A stretch of DNA of 19,873 bases. Origin: M3007 sp044224705 (GTDB lineage: Bacteria; Bacteroidota; Bacteroidia; Chitinophagales; Saprospiraceae). Location: contig JBGAJY010000100.1 in NCBI GenBank assembly GCA_044224705.1, forward strand, positions 1 to 19,873, in the 5' to 3' direction. The notes below the pieces were generated by a model. It made no database searches. It worked only from the letters and a program-made list of their open reading frames with translations, and was not told where the DNA came from. The position numbers and the translations under genes are program-made. The stretch's first letter is position 1. Each line of letters opens with the position of its first letter. Shown one piece after another: positions 1-7,453 of this stretch.

Positions 1-66
1 CCCTCCCCAAAAGGGGAGGGGTGACATGTTGGTCCGCGCCAGTCACCCCTCCCCTTTTGGGGAGGG
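1..66. repeat. Perfect 25-bp inverted repeat (GGGGAGGGG-type palindrome)
   Basis: Bases 1-25 are the exact reverse complement of bases 42-66, around a 16-base loop. Each arm is itself nearly palindromic (CCCTCCCCAAAAGGGGAGGG). The right arm runs on into more G-rich sequence (67-79). It lies just downstream of the TonB-receptor stop at 101, so it could act in termination on the minus strand, but there is no clear T-run. C/G-rich palindromes of this style recur between genes in many Bacteroidota genomes (general knowledge, not checked here). The left edge may be cut by the window. Confidence 0.75.
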
Positions 67-100
67 GTCGGGGGTGGGGTTCACGCCACGGCCGGACTTT

Positions 101-2461
101 TCAAAACTGCACCCGCCACAAAATATCCGGGAAAAACCCGCGCTGGTACACCGTGTTCACGTTGCCGCGCGCCAGCGAAAAGCGCTGCTGAAATACGTTC
201 TGGTGGTTGGTGACATTCTGGAAATCGAGGAAAAAGTGCTGGGTCAGGTGTTTTTTCCTCGAATTGAGCCGGTAGCCGACCTTCACGTCCCAACGGAAAT
301 AGTCGGAGTGCCGTTCGCCGAAATAGTTATCCGACAGGATTTCCCGTTGCGCGGCGATAGACGCGTCCAAATCCACCGGCGTGTACGGCCGGCCGCCGGC
401 AGCGGTAAGGCGGGTATCGAAAGTAAAGGCGTTCTGTTTGTTGCGGCCGAACTGGAATTCCTTTCCGGCCAGCACGTTCACGACATAGTTGCCGTTGAAC
501 GCCGTGTTGCGCTCCACGCCGTCGCTGCCCTCGTATTTCGAATCGAACAGCGAAGTGGTCATGAGGCCGTACCAACCGTTGGAGAAGAATTTTTCAAGGG
601 TAAGTTCCAGGCCGAGGTTCCGGCCCGTGCCGGTATTTACCAGCGAGCCGACTTCCGGGAAGCCGAAATCCGCCCCGGTGTTGAGCAGGGAGAATGAACT
701 GGGCGTTCGCTCCACGGGCACGTCCGTCAGGCGCTGGTAGTACACTTCCAGTTTGGCGTGCCACACGGCCGTGGGTTTCAGGTCGTAGCCGATCACGAAA
801 TGGTTGCTTTTGGTGAATCCGAGGTCTTTGTTGGTGCGCAGGTAGCTGCCGTCGGGTTGTTGTTCTTCGAATAAAAGAATAGGCAAAGGCTGTATCTGGC
901 CGTGCAGGCCGTAGCCGGCGCTGAGGGTTTGTTTGGGCGCGAGGTGGAAATTGAGCGCCACGCGAGGTTCGATGGAGCTGGTCGAGTTGTAGGTCAGGTA
1001 CTGGGCGTTCAGCCCGGCATTGACCGTCAGCAAGCTGGTGGCGCGCCACTGGCCCTGCGCGTAGCCCGAAAGCAGGTGCATGCGGCCGTCGAAGGCGCGG
1101 TAGGTGATCCAGTCGGGCGTGAATTCGCGGGAGCGGTCGTCCACGTCGAGGTTGAACTGCTGGTACAACACCCCGGCGCGCAAGGTGGTGCGGGCGTCGA
1201 ATTTGTGGTTCACGAAGCTAGACACGCGGAAATCCGTCGTGGCGTCGTCGATGGCCAGCACGTGTTTGCGGGTTTCGCTGTCCTTGTCGCGGTTCACGTC
1301 GTAGGTCGTGGCGGCGTAGGAACCGGACACCACGGTGCGGATGTAGGTGTAGTCACCTAGCAGGAGGTTGTGTTTCAGGCCCACGATGCCGAGTTTGGAA
1401 TTGGAGTACGAATCCTCGTTCGGCTCGGCCCAGAGGTCGTCCTCGGTGATGTCGTTGCCCAAGAAATCGATGTCGCTCAGGCCGCCCAGACCGAACAGCG
1501 AGAAGCGGCCGAGTTTGCTTTTTCCGAAATCCAGGTTGAAGGTCAGGTCTTTGTAACGCGGCGTCGCGGTGGTGCCCACGTTGATGTTGGCGGCGTCGGC
1601 AATTTCCACGAAGGAATGGCGGTAGGCCACTACGAAGGAGCCTTGTTTGTTGTTCAATGGGCCTTCGGCCATGGCTTCGAGACCCGAAAAGGCGGCCAGC
1701 TGGGCCGTGAATTCGTAGCGGTCCTGGTTGCCCTGGCGCAGTCCGATGTCGAATACGCCCGCTGTGGCATTGCCGTATTCGGCGGGAAAAGCCGAGGTCA
1801 GGAAGTCCGAATTACGGATCATATTCGGGTTCATGGCGCTCACCGGTCCGCCCGTAGTGCCCAGGGTGGCGAAGTGGTTGGGGCTCGGGATGGGCACGCC
1901 TTCGAGGCGCCAGAGCACGCCCACGGGCGAGTTGCCGCGGATCACGATGTCGTTGCGGGAGTCGTTGGCGGCGGCCACGCCGGCGAAGTTGGTCACGAGC
2001 CGGGAGATGTCGTTGCTGCCGCCCGAGAAGCGTTGCACTTCTTCGGTATTGAACTGCCGGGCGCTGATGGTGGCCAGGTCGTTCACGGGCTTGTCCTTGT
2101 CGGATGCGGCCGTCACGACCACCTCGTTGAGGGTCGACAGCGATTCTTCGAGGTGCAGGTCGAGTTGCACTTCTTTGCCGGCGGTGACGAGGATATTCGG
2201 CACGGTGACGGGCTCGTAGCCGAGGTAGGTGACGCGGATGACCTGGCGGCCGACAGGGACGTTGCGGAGGACGAAAGCGCCGTTGGCGTCGGTCATGGCG
2301 CCGATGGGCGTTTGGCCTTCCGGCTGGATCAGTTGGACGGTGGCGCCGATCAGCGGCGTTTCGGCTTGCTGATCCACCACGGTACCGCGGATGATCGAGG
2401 TTTGGGCGGAGAGGAGGACGGGTAAAAAGAGGAAAGGGAGGATACGAAGGACAGTTTTCAT
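101..2461 (-). CDS. TonB-dependent outer-membrane receptor with CarboxypepD_reg-like N-terminal domain
   Basis: A 786-residue outer-membrane transporter/receptor expected to take up a ligand using TonB energy. The start is placed at the Met of MKTVLRILPFLFLPVLLSAQ, which opens a clean signal peptide cut before Gln; the frame is open 22 codons further upstream but that stretch is not signal-like. Next comes a CarboxypepD_reg-like beta-sandwich (about residues 22-105; GTVVDQ..., TDANGAFVLRNVPVG, YLGYEP). A plug domain follows (about 110-240; EVVVTA, DIVIRGNSPVGVLWRLEGVP, FPAEYGNATAGVFDI). The rest is a beta-barrel ending in a typical terminal strand with aromatic C-terminus (WRVQF). No SusD-like lipoprotein is adjacent, so a glycan-uptake (SusCD) role is not supported and the substrate is unknown. 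It is a separate unit from the upstream cassette, since a strong terminator lies at 2842-2875. Confidence 0.9.
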   Translation of the reverse strand: MKTVLRILPFLFLPVLLSAQTSIIRGTVVDQQAETPLIGATVQLIQPEGQTPIGAMTDANGAFVLRNVPVGRQVIRVTYLGYEPVTVPNILVTAGKEVQLDLHLEESLSTLNEVVVTAASDKDKPVNDLATISARQFNTEEVQRFSGGSNDISRLVTNFAGVAAANDSRNDIVIRGNSPVGVLWRLEGVPIPSPNHFATLGTTGGPVSAMNPNMIRNSDFLTSAFPAEYGNATAGVFDIGLRQGNQDRYEFTAQLAAFSGLEAMAEGPLNNKQGSFVVAYRHSFVEIADAANINVGTTATPRYKDLTFNLDFGKSKLGRFSLFGLGGLSDIDFLGNDITEDDLWAEPNEDSYSNSKLGIVGLKHNLLLGDYTYIRTVVSGSYAATTYDVNRDKDSETRKHVLAIDDATTDFRVSSFVNHKFDARTTLRAGVLYQQFNLDVDDRSREFTPDWITYRAFDGRMHLLSGYAQGQWRATSLLTVNAGLNAQYLTYNSTSSIEPRVALNFHLAPKQTLSAGYGLHGQIQPLPILLFEEQQPDGSYLRTNKDLGFTKSNHFVIGYDLKPTAVWHAKLEVYYQRLTDVPVERTPSSFSLLNTGADFGFPEVGSLVNTGTGRNLGLELTLEKFFSNGWYGLMTTSLFDSKYEGSDGVERNTAFNGNYVVNVLAGKEFQFGRNKQNAFTFDTRLTAAGGRPYTPVDLDASIAAQREILSDNYFGERHSDYFRWDVKVGYRLNSRKKHLTQHFFLDFQNVTNHQNVFQQRFSLARGNVNTVYQRGFFPDILWRVQF

Positions 2462-2902
2462 CGCTTGCATTTTGCTGTGTGATAAAATGGACGATGCAAA
2501 CTTGGGGGGATGCAGGCGATCGGGCAAGGCGAATGCTGTGGGCGGTTGGAGGAAAGGGATGAGTGGCAGAAGGTAAGGGGTGAATCGAATGTTACATTAT
2601 TTCCGCCTGCTCATGAATGCATGGAAACTCAACACCATTTCCATGAATTTTTGGATGAATTTCTGAAAGATTGGCATGTGAAATGTTCTAAATTCTTTGT
2701 CGTGAAACGGATAAGACATGCGAATTAGTTCTAAAAAACTGTCATTTCCGACGAGGTAGAATTTTTAGACAGGATAAATGTGATCAACAGGAAAAAACTA
2801 TGCGGCTTCGCCGCCGTGCGTCTGAAAGTCGACGAAAAATAAAGCCCGCAAAGTGTCAGTGCACTTTGCGGGCTTCGTAATTGGACATGCCGTCTAAAAT
2901 CC
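2462..2902. other. Intergenic region between the TonB receptor and the pseudo-pappalysin gene
   Basis: About 440 bases, AT-richer than the flanking genes. It holds the terminator of the upstream cassette at 2842-2875 and should hold the promoter of the TonB-dependent receptor on the minus strand. I found no good match to the Bacteroidota TAnnTTTG/TTTG promoter pair. A small plus-strand frame at 2510-2728 has no family resemblance or start signal and is not called. Confidence 0.6.
2842..2875 (-). terminator. Strong intrinsic terminator for the four-gene cassette
   Basis: A perfect 14-bp stem (AAGCCCGCAAAGTG at 2842-2855 with its complement at 2862-2875) encloses a 6-base loop. Read on the minus strand it is followed by TTTATTTTTC, a usable U-tract. 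It lies 27 bases beyond the stop codon of the last cassette gene. It separates that cassette from the TonB receptor. Confidence 0.85.
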
Positions 2903-5008
2903 TCAGGCGCTCTGTTTCATTTTTCGCCAGCCGTAAATGCCCACGCCGACGACCAGGCCGGCCACCAGCCACCACCACCAGGGCCAGCCGGGAGGCGGCG
3001 GCACAGGTGGAAGTTCGTCGGTGTGTTCGGTTTTCAGCACAAAAATCTGGCCACCGACGGGCTTGTAGCCCTCACCGTCGCGGTCGTCGGACTGGATCAG
3101 GTTGAGGCCGTACACTTCACGGTAACCGGCCAAATCCGCGCGGGGTTCGAAGTGCAGTTCGATCGGACTCATCTCGCCGGCTTCCGTGGGCAGGTTGCCG
3201 ATAAAAGCGCCTTCCTTCGTGAGGACCAACTGGGTATCGCGCTGCTCGACCCCGTCGCCCTGGCGGCCGCCCTGCTCCCAGAGTTGCAGCAGGCGCTTGC
3301 CGGTGACGACCACCTTGCCGTATTTGAAAACGGATTCCTGGTCCAGCGGGGTGGCGAATTCCAGCCGGGCCTTGGACGGATTGGTCCAGATATTGCCGAA
3401 GCGCACGCCCGACATTTTTTTGCTGGGGTCGCCGATGATGTCGACATTGCGCCAGCCCACGTTGTTATTGTTATCAGTGTAGGCCCAAAGTCCTGAATTG
3501 CAAGCCCTTGCAGGCGCCGGCGAGCAGGTTTCATTTTCAATCACCGCAACGAAACAATAATGCTTGTCGGCTGCCGGCGCGGAGGCGCCTACCACGGGCG
3601 TCGTCCAGGGAAAAGGCACAACGACGCTGCTGCCGCTTGCACTGTGGTTGAATGCCTGAGTGCCTACCACGTTCCAACCGGTGGGCGGCAAGGCTGATAT
3701 CACGGAATTTTTCTGGTAATACAACGTCACGTTTCGATTGCCCACTGCCGCAGCGCCGCCATAGTTGAAGATCCGGACATTCACGTACACCGAAGCGCCG
3801 CTGTTGGGATTGGTAAACGTCATGTTCCCCGAGGTCGGATTGACCGCAATGTCGGGGCTGCGGTAAATCTCCGTGCCCGCAGGAGCGCGAATCGTCTCAT
3901 CGCCGCCGTCGGCCAGATAATCCCGGATGACATAATCGGCATTTATTCCGCCGCCACCGCCGCCGCCCACGGGCAGAAAGAAAAACATGGGCTGCCCGAA
4001 GAAAGACATGGGTCGGAACCGCATCATGCCCGCGTACATCCGGTCGGCCTGACCGGCCGTGAACATTACCCGGCAATCGTCGTCCGTGGCGTCCATAAAA
4101 TTCATAAACATATCGCCGTAGGGGCTCTCAGCGCGGTTGTGGCAGGGGTATTTCGGGCATCCGCCGTTGGGCCCTTGCTGGGGCGGCGTGTCGGCCACGC
4201 CGTCGGAGCCCGCCACGTCGCCATTGCCCCAGATGTCGTTCAGACCCGCCCATTTGGCCACGAGATTGGTCAAGGTCCGTCCTTTGTTCCGGCCGGCCGG
4301 GCCTTGCCCGAAATAATCGGCGGAGATCACCACGCCGTCTTCGGCCGGCCGGGCCTCGAAGTCGCCGTGAATCGCGGCATAGCCTTCACCCAGTTCGGGG
4401 GCCAGAACACACACCCAAAGGTTCAGGTAGCGGTCGGAAGGCCAGGCATCGCTTCCGCCGGAAGCGGCGAATTTCACCGGGTTGCGTTTTTGCGGATCGC
4501 TGTCCAGGGGTTCGAACGTAAAGGGCGTGCTGCGGTTGGACGCCCTGGTGACGATCCCCTCGGTTGGCGCGTGTTCGGGATCCACGTGCGCCAGAACGAA
4601 CTGGATGCGGGTATCGGCGGCGAGGTAACGAAACGCTTCGGGCACCTGCGCCAGTTCATCCATGTTTTTTCTCCGAAAATCGCGCGTCAGCGCGGCGATT
4701 TGCTGTTCAATGACGGCTTTGGAAAGGTTGGGCTTGCCATTTATCTGAACGAGGTGCACCACCACAGGGATCGTAATGACTTCGTCGGGCAGAGCGACCA
4801 GACCGCCCTGGCGCATCTCATCCAGCGCAGTAGCGACGGCTTTTTCGTGCTGTTTGTAAGGGTTTGAAAAGCCCGAATCCTCGTTCAGCCTTTTTTGAAA
4901 ATGCAAAAAAGTGGCGTCGGTCGGCTTGCCGGGTCGATCACAGCCGGGTGCAGCAAACAGCAGCGCGAGTACCGGGAGGATCAGCTGAATTGTTTTCAAT
5001 CTGGTCAT
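2903..5008 (-). CDS. Lipoprotein with catalytically dead pappalysin-like (M43) domain and C-terminal membrane anchor
   Basis: A 701-residue exported protein. Residues 1-23 are a lipoprotein signal with lipid-accepting Cys23 (LLFAAPGC). Residues about 78-335 follow the pappalysin-1-like M43 pattern: IPVVVHLVQ, the RYLNLWVCVL strand, a Cys pair near CPKYPC, and the Met-turn segment FMNFMDATDDDC with Met305. The zinc site HExxHxxGxxH reads NLVAKWAGLND (residues 248-258), so both first His, the catalytic Glu and the third His are all replaced and only Gly255 stays. Proteolysis by the family mechanism is therefore not expected; a binding or scaffold role is inferred. After a Gly7 run come beta-rich regions (about 355-660) that I do not recognise securely. 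The protein ends in a Pro-rich stretch, a WWWW-containing transmembrane helix and a basic tail (RKMK). It is the last gene of the cassette, 26 bases after the propeller gene. Confidence 0.8.
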   Translation of the reverse strand: MTRLKTIQLILPVLALLFAAPGCDRPGKPTDATFLHFQKRLNEDSGFSNPYKQHEKAVATALDEMRQGGLVALPDEVITIPVVVHLVQINGKPNLSKAVIEQQIAALTRDFRRKNMDELAQVPEAFRYLAADTRIQFVLAHVDPEHAPTEGIVTRASNRSTPFTFEPLDSDPQKRNPVKFAASGGSDAWPSDRYLNLWVCVLAPELGEGYAAIHGDFEARPAEDGVVISADYFGQGPAGRNKGRTLTNLVAKWAGLNDIWGNGDVAGSDGVADTPPQQGPNGGCPKYPCHNRAESPYGDMFMNFMDATDDDCRVMFTAGQADRMYAGMMRFRPMSFFGQPMFFFLPVGGGGGGGINADYVIRDYLADGGDETIRAPAGTEIYRSPDIAVNPTSGNMTFTNPNSGASVYVNVRIFNYGGAAAVGNRNVTLYYQKNSVISALPPTGWNVVGTQAFNHSASGSSVVVPFPWTTPVVGASAPAADKHYCFVAVIENETCSPAPARACNSGLWAYTDNNNNVGWRNVDIIGDPSKKMSGVRFGNIWTNPSKARLEFATPLDQESVFKYGKVVVTGKRLLQLWEQGGRQGDGVEQRDTQLVLTKEGAFIGNLPTEAGEMSPIELHFEPRADLAGYREVYGLNLIQSDDRDGEGYKPVGGQIFVLKTEHTDELPPVPPPPGWPWWWWLVAGLVVGVGIYGWRKMKQSA

Positions 5009-5034
5009 GGTTGCTTGAATTTTTTTGATAATAA

Positions 5035-6213
5035 TCAGGGATGAACAGTACCAGATTCATCCGTTTTGATCAGGTAGCCGGTAAAAAAATCGGCGGTTTC
5101 CCGGGTAGAATAGCCCGCGATCAGCAGGCCGCCTTCGGCCGTTTGCACAATCGACTGTCCGGCATCCGGCTTGACGTCACTCAACCCAACAAATGATGTA
5201 GAAGTACGTCCCGGCGCGCCCTCCGGCGAAAGCCATTGCAGCGAAACGGATTGGCCCGCGCCATTGCTTTGCGCACCGGTGACGGCCATGCCGCCTTCCT
5301 GCAAGGCCGCTACTCCGTAGGCAACGTCGCCGCTCAGGGGTTTTACCCACCTGCCCGATCTGGAACTGCCGATCTTCATGGCCAGCATACGGTTATCGGC
5401 AGTCCCGACTGCGTAATAGGCGCCGCCGTCGGCCGATATGGCCACATCGTACAAGCTGCCGCCGCGCAGGGTATCGCGCCATACTTCCTCGCCGTCCAAA
5501 TCCAGTTTCAGGAGCGTCCCCACAGGCGGTTCGACAAAAGAATTGTACGAGGTAGTGGCGATGACCGCGGCATCGCCTGCCGGCGAAACCCTGATGCCGC
5601 TGCTGCCAAAAATGATTTTTTTCGCGGGCGGGTCGAGTGGCGTCAGCCTGCTTTGGGTAAATCCCTGGCCATTATCGATCAGCCGGATATAGAGCATTTT
5701 ATGCTGGCTGGCCGAGATTTCGGCCACGCCGTACAGGACCAGGCTGCCGTCGGGCGCCAGGTCCATGGCTTCAATAGTGCTTTTGGGATACAAATTGGTG
5801 GGGATGGTATAATTGACATCCTGGGGGCGGACCTTGCCGTCGGGGTCGGTACGGATGACGTAGCCGTACTCGCGTTGTGAGCCGGCGATGGCGAGGTCGC
5901 CATTGGACAGTTCCCGCACGTTGACCGGGAAATTTTCCCCTACCCCGAGGGGGCGCGACCAGAGCAGGCGGCCGTCGCGGGAATATTTATCCAGGATGAT
6001 TTTGTACACATCGTTGCCATTGTCGAGCATTCCCAGGGCTACGTATTTTCCGTCGTGGATTTGAATGGCGTCGACATAACGGCGGTTCCAAAAATCCGTG
6101 GAGTCGCGCTGCACCTCGAAAGTGGGGTATTCCGGGTCTGTTTTTTCATAATTGCAGGCAGCGGCGAGGATTAGCACAGCGAGGGTAAAGCCTTGAAAAA
6201 GAAAACGTTGCAT
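5035..6213 (-). CDS. Lipoprotein with predicted seven-bladed beta-propeller
   Basis: 392 residues. The signal MQRFLFQGFTLAVLILAAAC gives a canonical lipobox with Cys20, so the protein is lipid-anchored. The mature part consists of seven repeats of about 45 residues, each with a small-hydrophobic strand, a D-G or E-G-G turn and a final D..G turn. They start near residues 47, 96, 146, 204, 254, 298 and 352 (for example NGDLAIAGSQ, DGSLVLYGVA, EGGMAVTGAQ, EGGLLIAGYS, with LDLDGEEVW and KTDESG ends). Seven repeats fit a closed seven-bladed propeller of the WD40/PQQ-like general type. The specific family is not recognised and no catalytic residues are evident. Such propellers usually bind proteins or ligands. 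It is third in the cassette, 39 bases after the preceding gene, with the shared start context AACCATG. Confidence 0.75.
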   Translation of the reverse strand: MQRFLFQGFTLAVLILAAACNYEKTDPEYPTFEVQRDSTDFWNRRYVDAIQIHDGKYVALGMLDNGNDVYKIILDKYSRDGRLLWSRPLGVGENFPVNVRELSNGDLAIAGSQREYGYVIRTDPDGKVRPQDVNYTIPTNLYPKSTIEAMDLAPDGSLVLYGVAEISASQHKMLYIRLIDNGQGFTQSRLTPLDPPAKKIIFGSSGIRVSPAGDAAVIATTSYNSFVEPPVGTLLKLDLDGEEVWRDTLRGGSLYDVAISADGGAYYAVGTADNRMLAMKIGSSRSGRWVKPLSGDVAYGVAALQEGGMAVTGAQSNGAGQSVSLQWLSPEGAPGRTSTSFVGLSDVKPDAGQSIVQTAEGGLLIAGYSTRETADFFTGYLIKTDESGTVHP

Positions 6214-6252
6214 GGTTGGGGTGGTTATTTTGAGTGAATCAAACGGGCCGGT

Positions 6253-7446
6253 TCAAAACCGAACCTGCAGGCCGACGCCGATGCCGTTACTACGGAACCC
6301 GGGTTGCAGCGGGGAAGAAAGTGTTGGTTTATACAGCATTTTCCTGCCGTTTTTAAGGGTTTTGGTCCAGGTAAAGCGTTTGACCAAAAAGCAGGCGCCG
6401 CAGGTGAACAGCGTGATGCCGCCGGCTTGCAGCCATTGGCCGGTTACGTGTTTCCGGTTGGCGTCGCGGTAGTAATCGTCGCGTGAACGGGTGTCGTAGA
6501 TCGACAAATCGCCCGCGTCGGGGTTTTGCTTGTAAAAATCGTAATCGGACTTCGAGTCCTTGTCCAGCCAGAGGCCGAACGCACCGGCGGCCAGTCCGGC
6601 GCCGGCGAATACGTAGCCGATGCTCCATTCGCGCCGGGCGATGGCATCCTGGGTGGCCAGGTGGTTGCGCAGCCGTGTTTGGGCGCCGTAAGCGCCTTTG
6701 GTATCGTTCCAGTGGCGGGTGTTGCCTTTTTGCACGTAAGTGGTCAGGCCCGCGATTTCCGCCTTGGCGCCGCGGATGGCCATCACCTCTTCCCAGGCTT
6801 TTTCGTCCTCGATGATCCGCAGGATGGACGCTTCTTCGGGGCAGGGGTGAGCGCCGCATTCGCGCAGGTAGGCCTCGTACCCGGCGCGGGTGTCGATGCC
6901 TTTGGCCTTGTCCAGCGCATCCTGGCGGGGGTCGCGCGGGCGGGGAATACCGACCAGGTCGTAGATGTAAGGACGGATGCTGTTGCGAAGGTTTTCGGTA
7001 TTCGTTTGGGCGCCGGTGAGCCGGATGGTCAGGTTCAGGCCTTTGCGTTGCGTTTCCAGTTCGTCGAGGTGCAGGTTGACGGCGATGGCGCTGACCACCT
7101 GTTCTTCCCGCACGACGGAGCCGAACACGATACGTTCGACTTTAATGGCTTTCAGGTCGGTGCGGGTTTTGGAGGAAAGTTCGTTCACCCCGTTGCGGTT
7201 TTTTTCGGACGCTTTGATCTTTTCAAAAGTGGCCAGGCGGCGCTGTTCCAATTGGGTGCAGCCGGGTATTTCGGAAAGAATGGATTCGATCTCGTTGGCG
7301 ATCTGGTTGGTAATTTGTTCGTCCTTGGCGGCGCAGCTCAGGTCCCAGAGGGCGATGTTCTGGCAGTTCGGGGTCTGGGCTGTTGCCCGTTGAGCAGCGG
7401 CAAGGCAGCATAGAAAAAGCAGGAAAATCGGGGGTGATGGTTTCAT
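6253..7446 (-). CDS. Secreted protein with CsgG/LpoB-like N-terminal domain, helical repeats and two hydrophobic segments
   Basis: 397 residues from the Met of MKPSPPIFLLFLCCLAAAQ; an in-frame Met 13 codons upstream is disfavoured because it precedes the signal peptide and overlaps the previous gene. After the signal, residues about 29-165 have the pattern of CsgG/LpoB/FlgO-type periplasmic domains: IALWDLS strand, amphipathic helix (NQIANEIESILSEI), EQRRLATFEKIKASE, and the VERIVFGSVV strand. Residues about 180-260 carry two degenerate helical repeats of the AW-x-x-x-x-x-T-x-x-x-Y-x-x-Y type (GYEAYLRECG, KAWEEVMAI, GLTTYVQKGN), which I associate with caspase- and effector-linked Bacteroidota proteins (recollection only). 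Hydrophobic stretches lie at about 277-294 and 338-355, and the C-terminus (VGLQVRF) resembles an outer-membrane strand. The start lies 7 bases after the stop of the preceding gene. Exact function unknown. Confidence 0.65.
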   Translation of the reverse strand: MKPSPPIFLLFLCCLAAAQRATAQTPNCQNIALWDLSCAAKDEQITNQIANEIESILSEIPGCTQLEQRRLATFEKIKASEKNRNGVNELSSKTRTDLKAIKVERIVFGSVVREEQVVSAIAVNLHLDELETQRKGLNLTIRLTGAQTNTENLRNSIRPYIYDLVGIPRPRDPRQDALDKAKGIDTRAGYEAYLRECGAHPCPEEASILRIIEDEKAWEEVMAIRGAKAEIAGLTTYVQKGNTRHWNDTKGAYGAQTRLRNHLATQDAIARREWSIGYVFAGAGLAAGAFGLWLDKDSKSDYDFYKQNPDAGDLSIYDTRSRDDYYRDANRKHVTGQWLQAGGITLFTCGACFLVKRFTWTKTLKNGRKMLYKPTLSSPLQPGFRSNGIGVGLQVRF

Positions 7447-7453
7447 GGTTGGT

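Noticed and set aside
1370..2425. 351-codon plus-strand frame opposite the TonB receptor
   Set aside because: Antisense to a clear CarboxypepD_reg and plug region, with no independent domain.
101..2461. SusC-type glycan importer
   Set aside because: Although the N-terminal domain fits, there is no SusD partner, glycoside hydrolase or sensor nearby, and the length of 786 residues is shorter than most SusC proteins.
2510..2728. Small plus-strand frame of 72 codons upstream of the TonB receptor
   Set aside because: No family resemblance or ribosome site, and it partly overlaps the antisense of the receptor start. Most likely chance.
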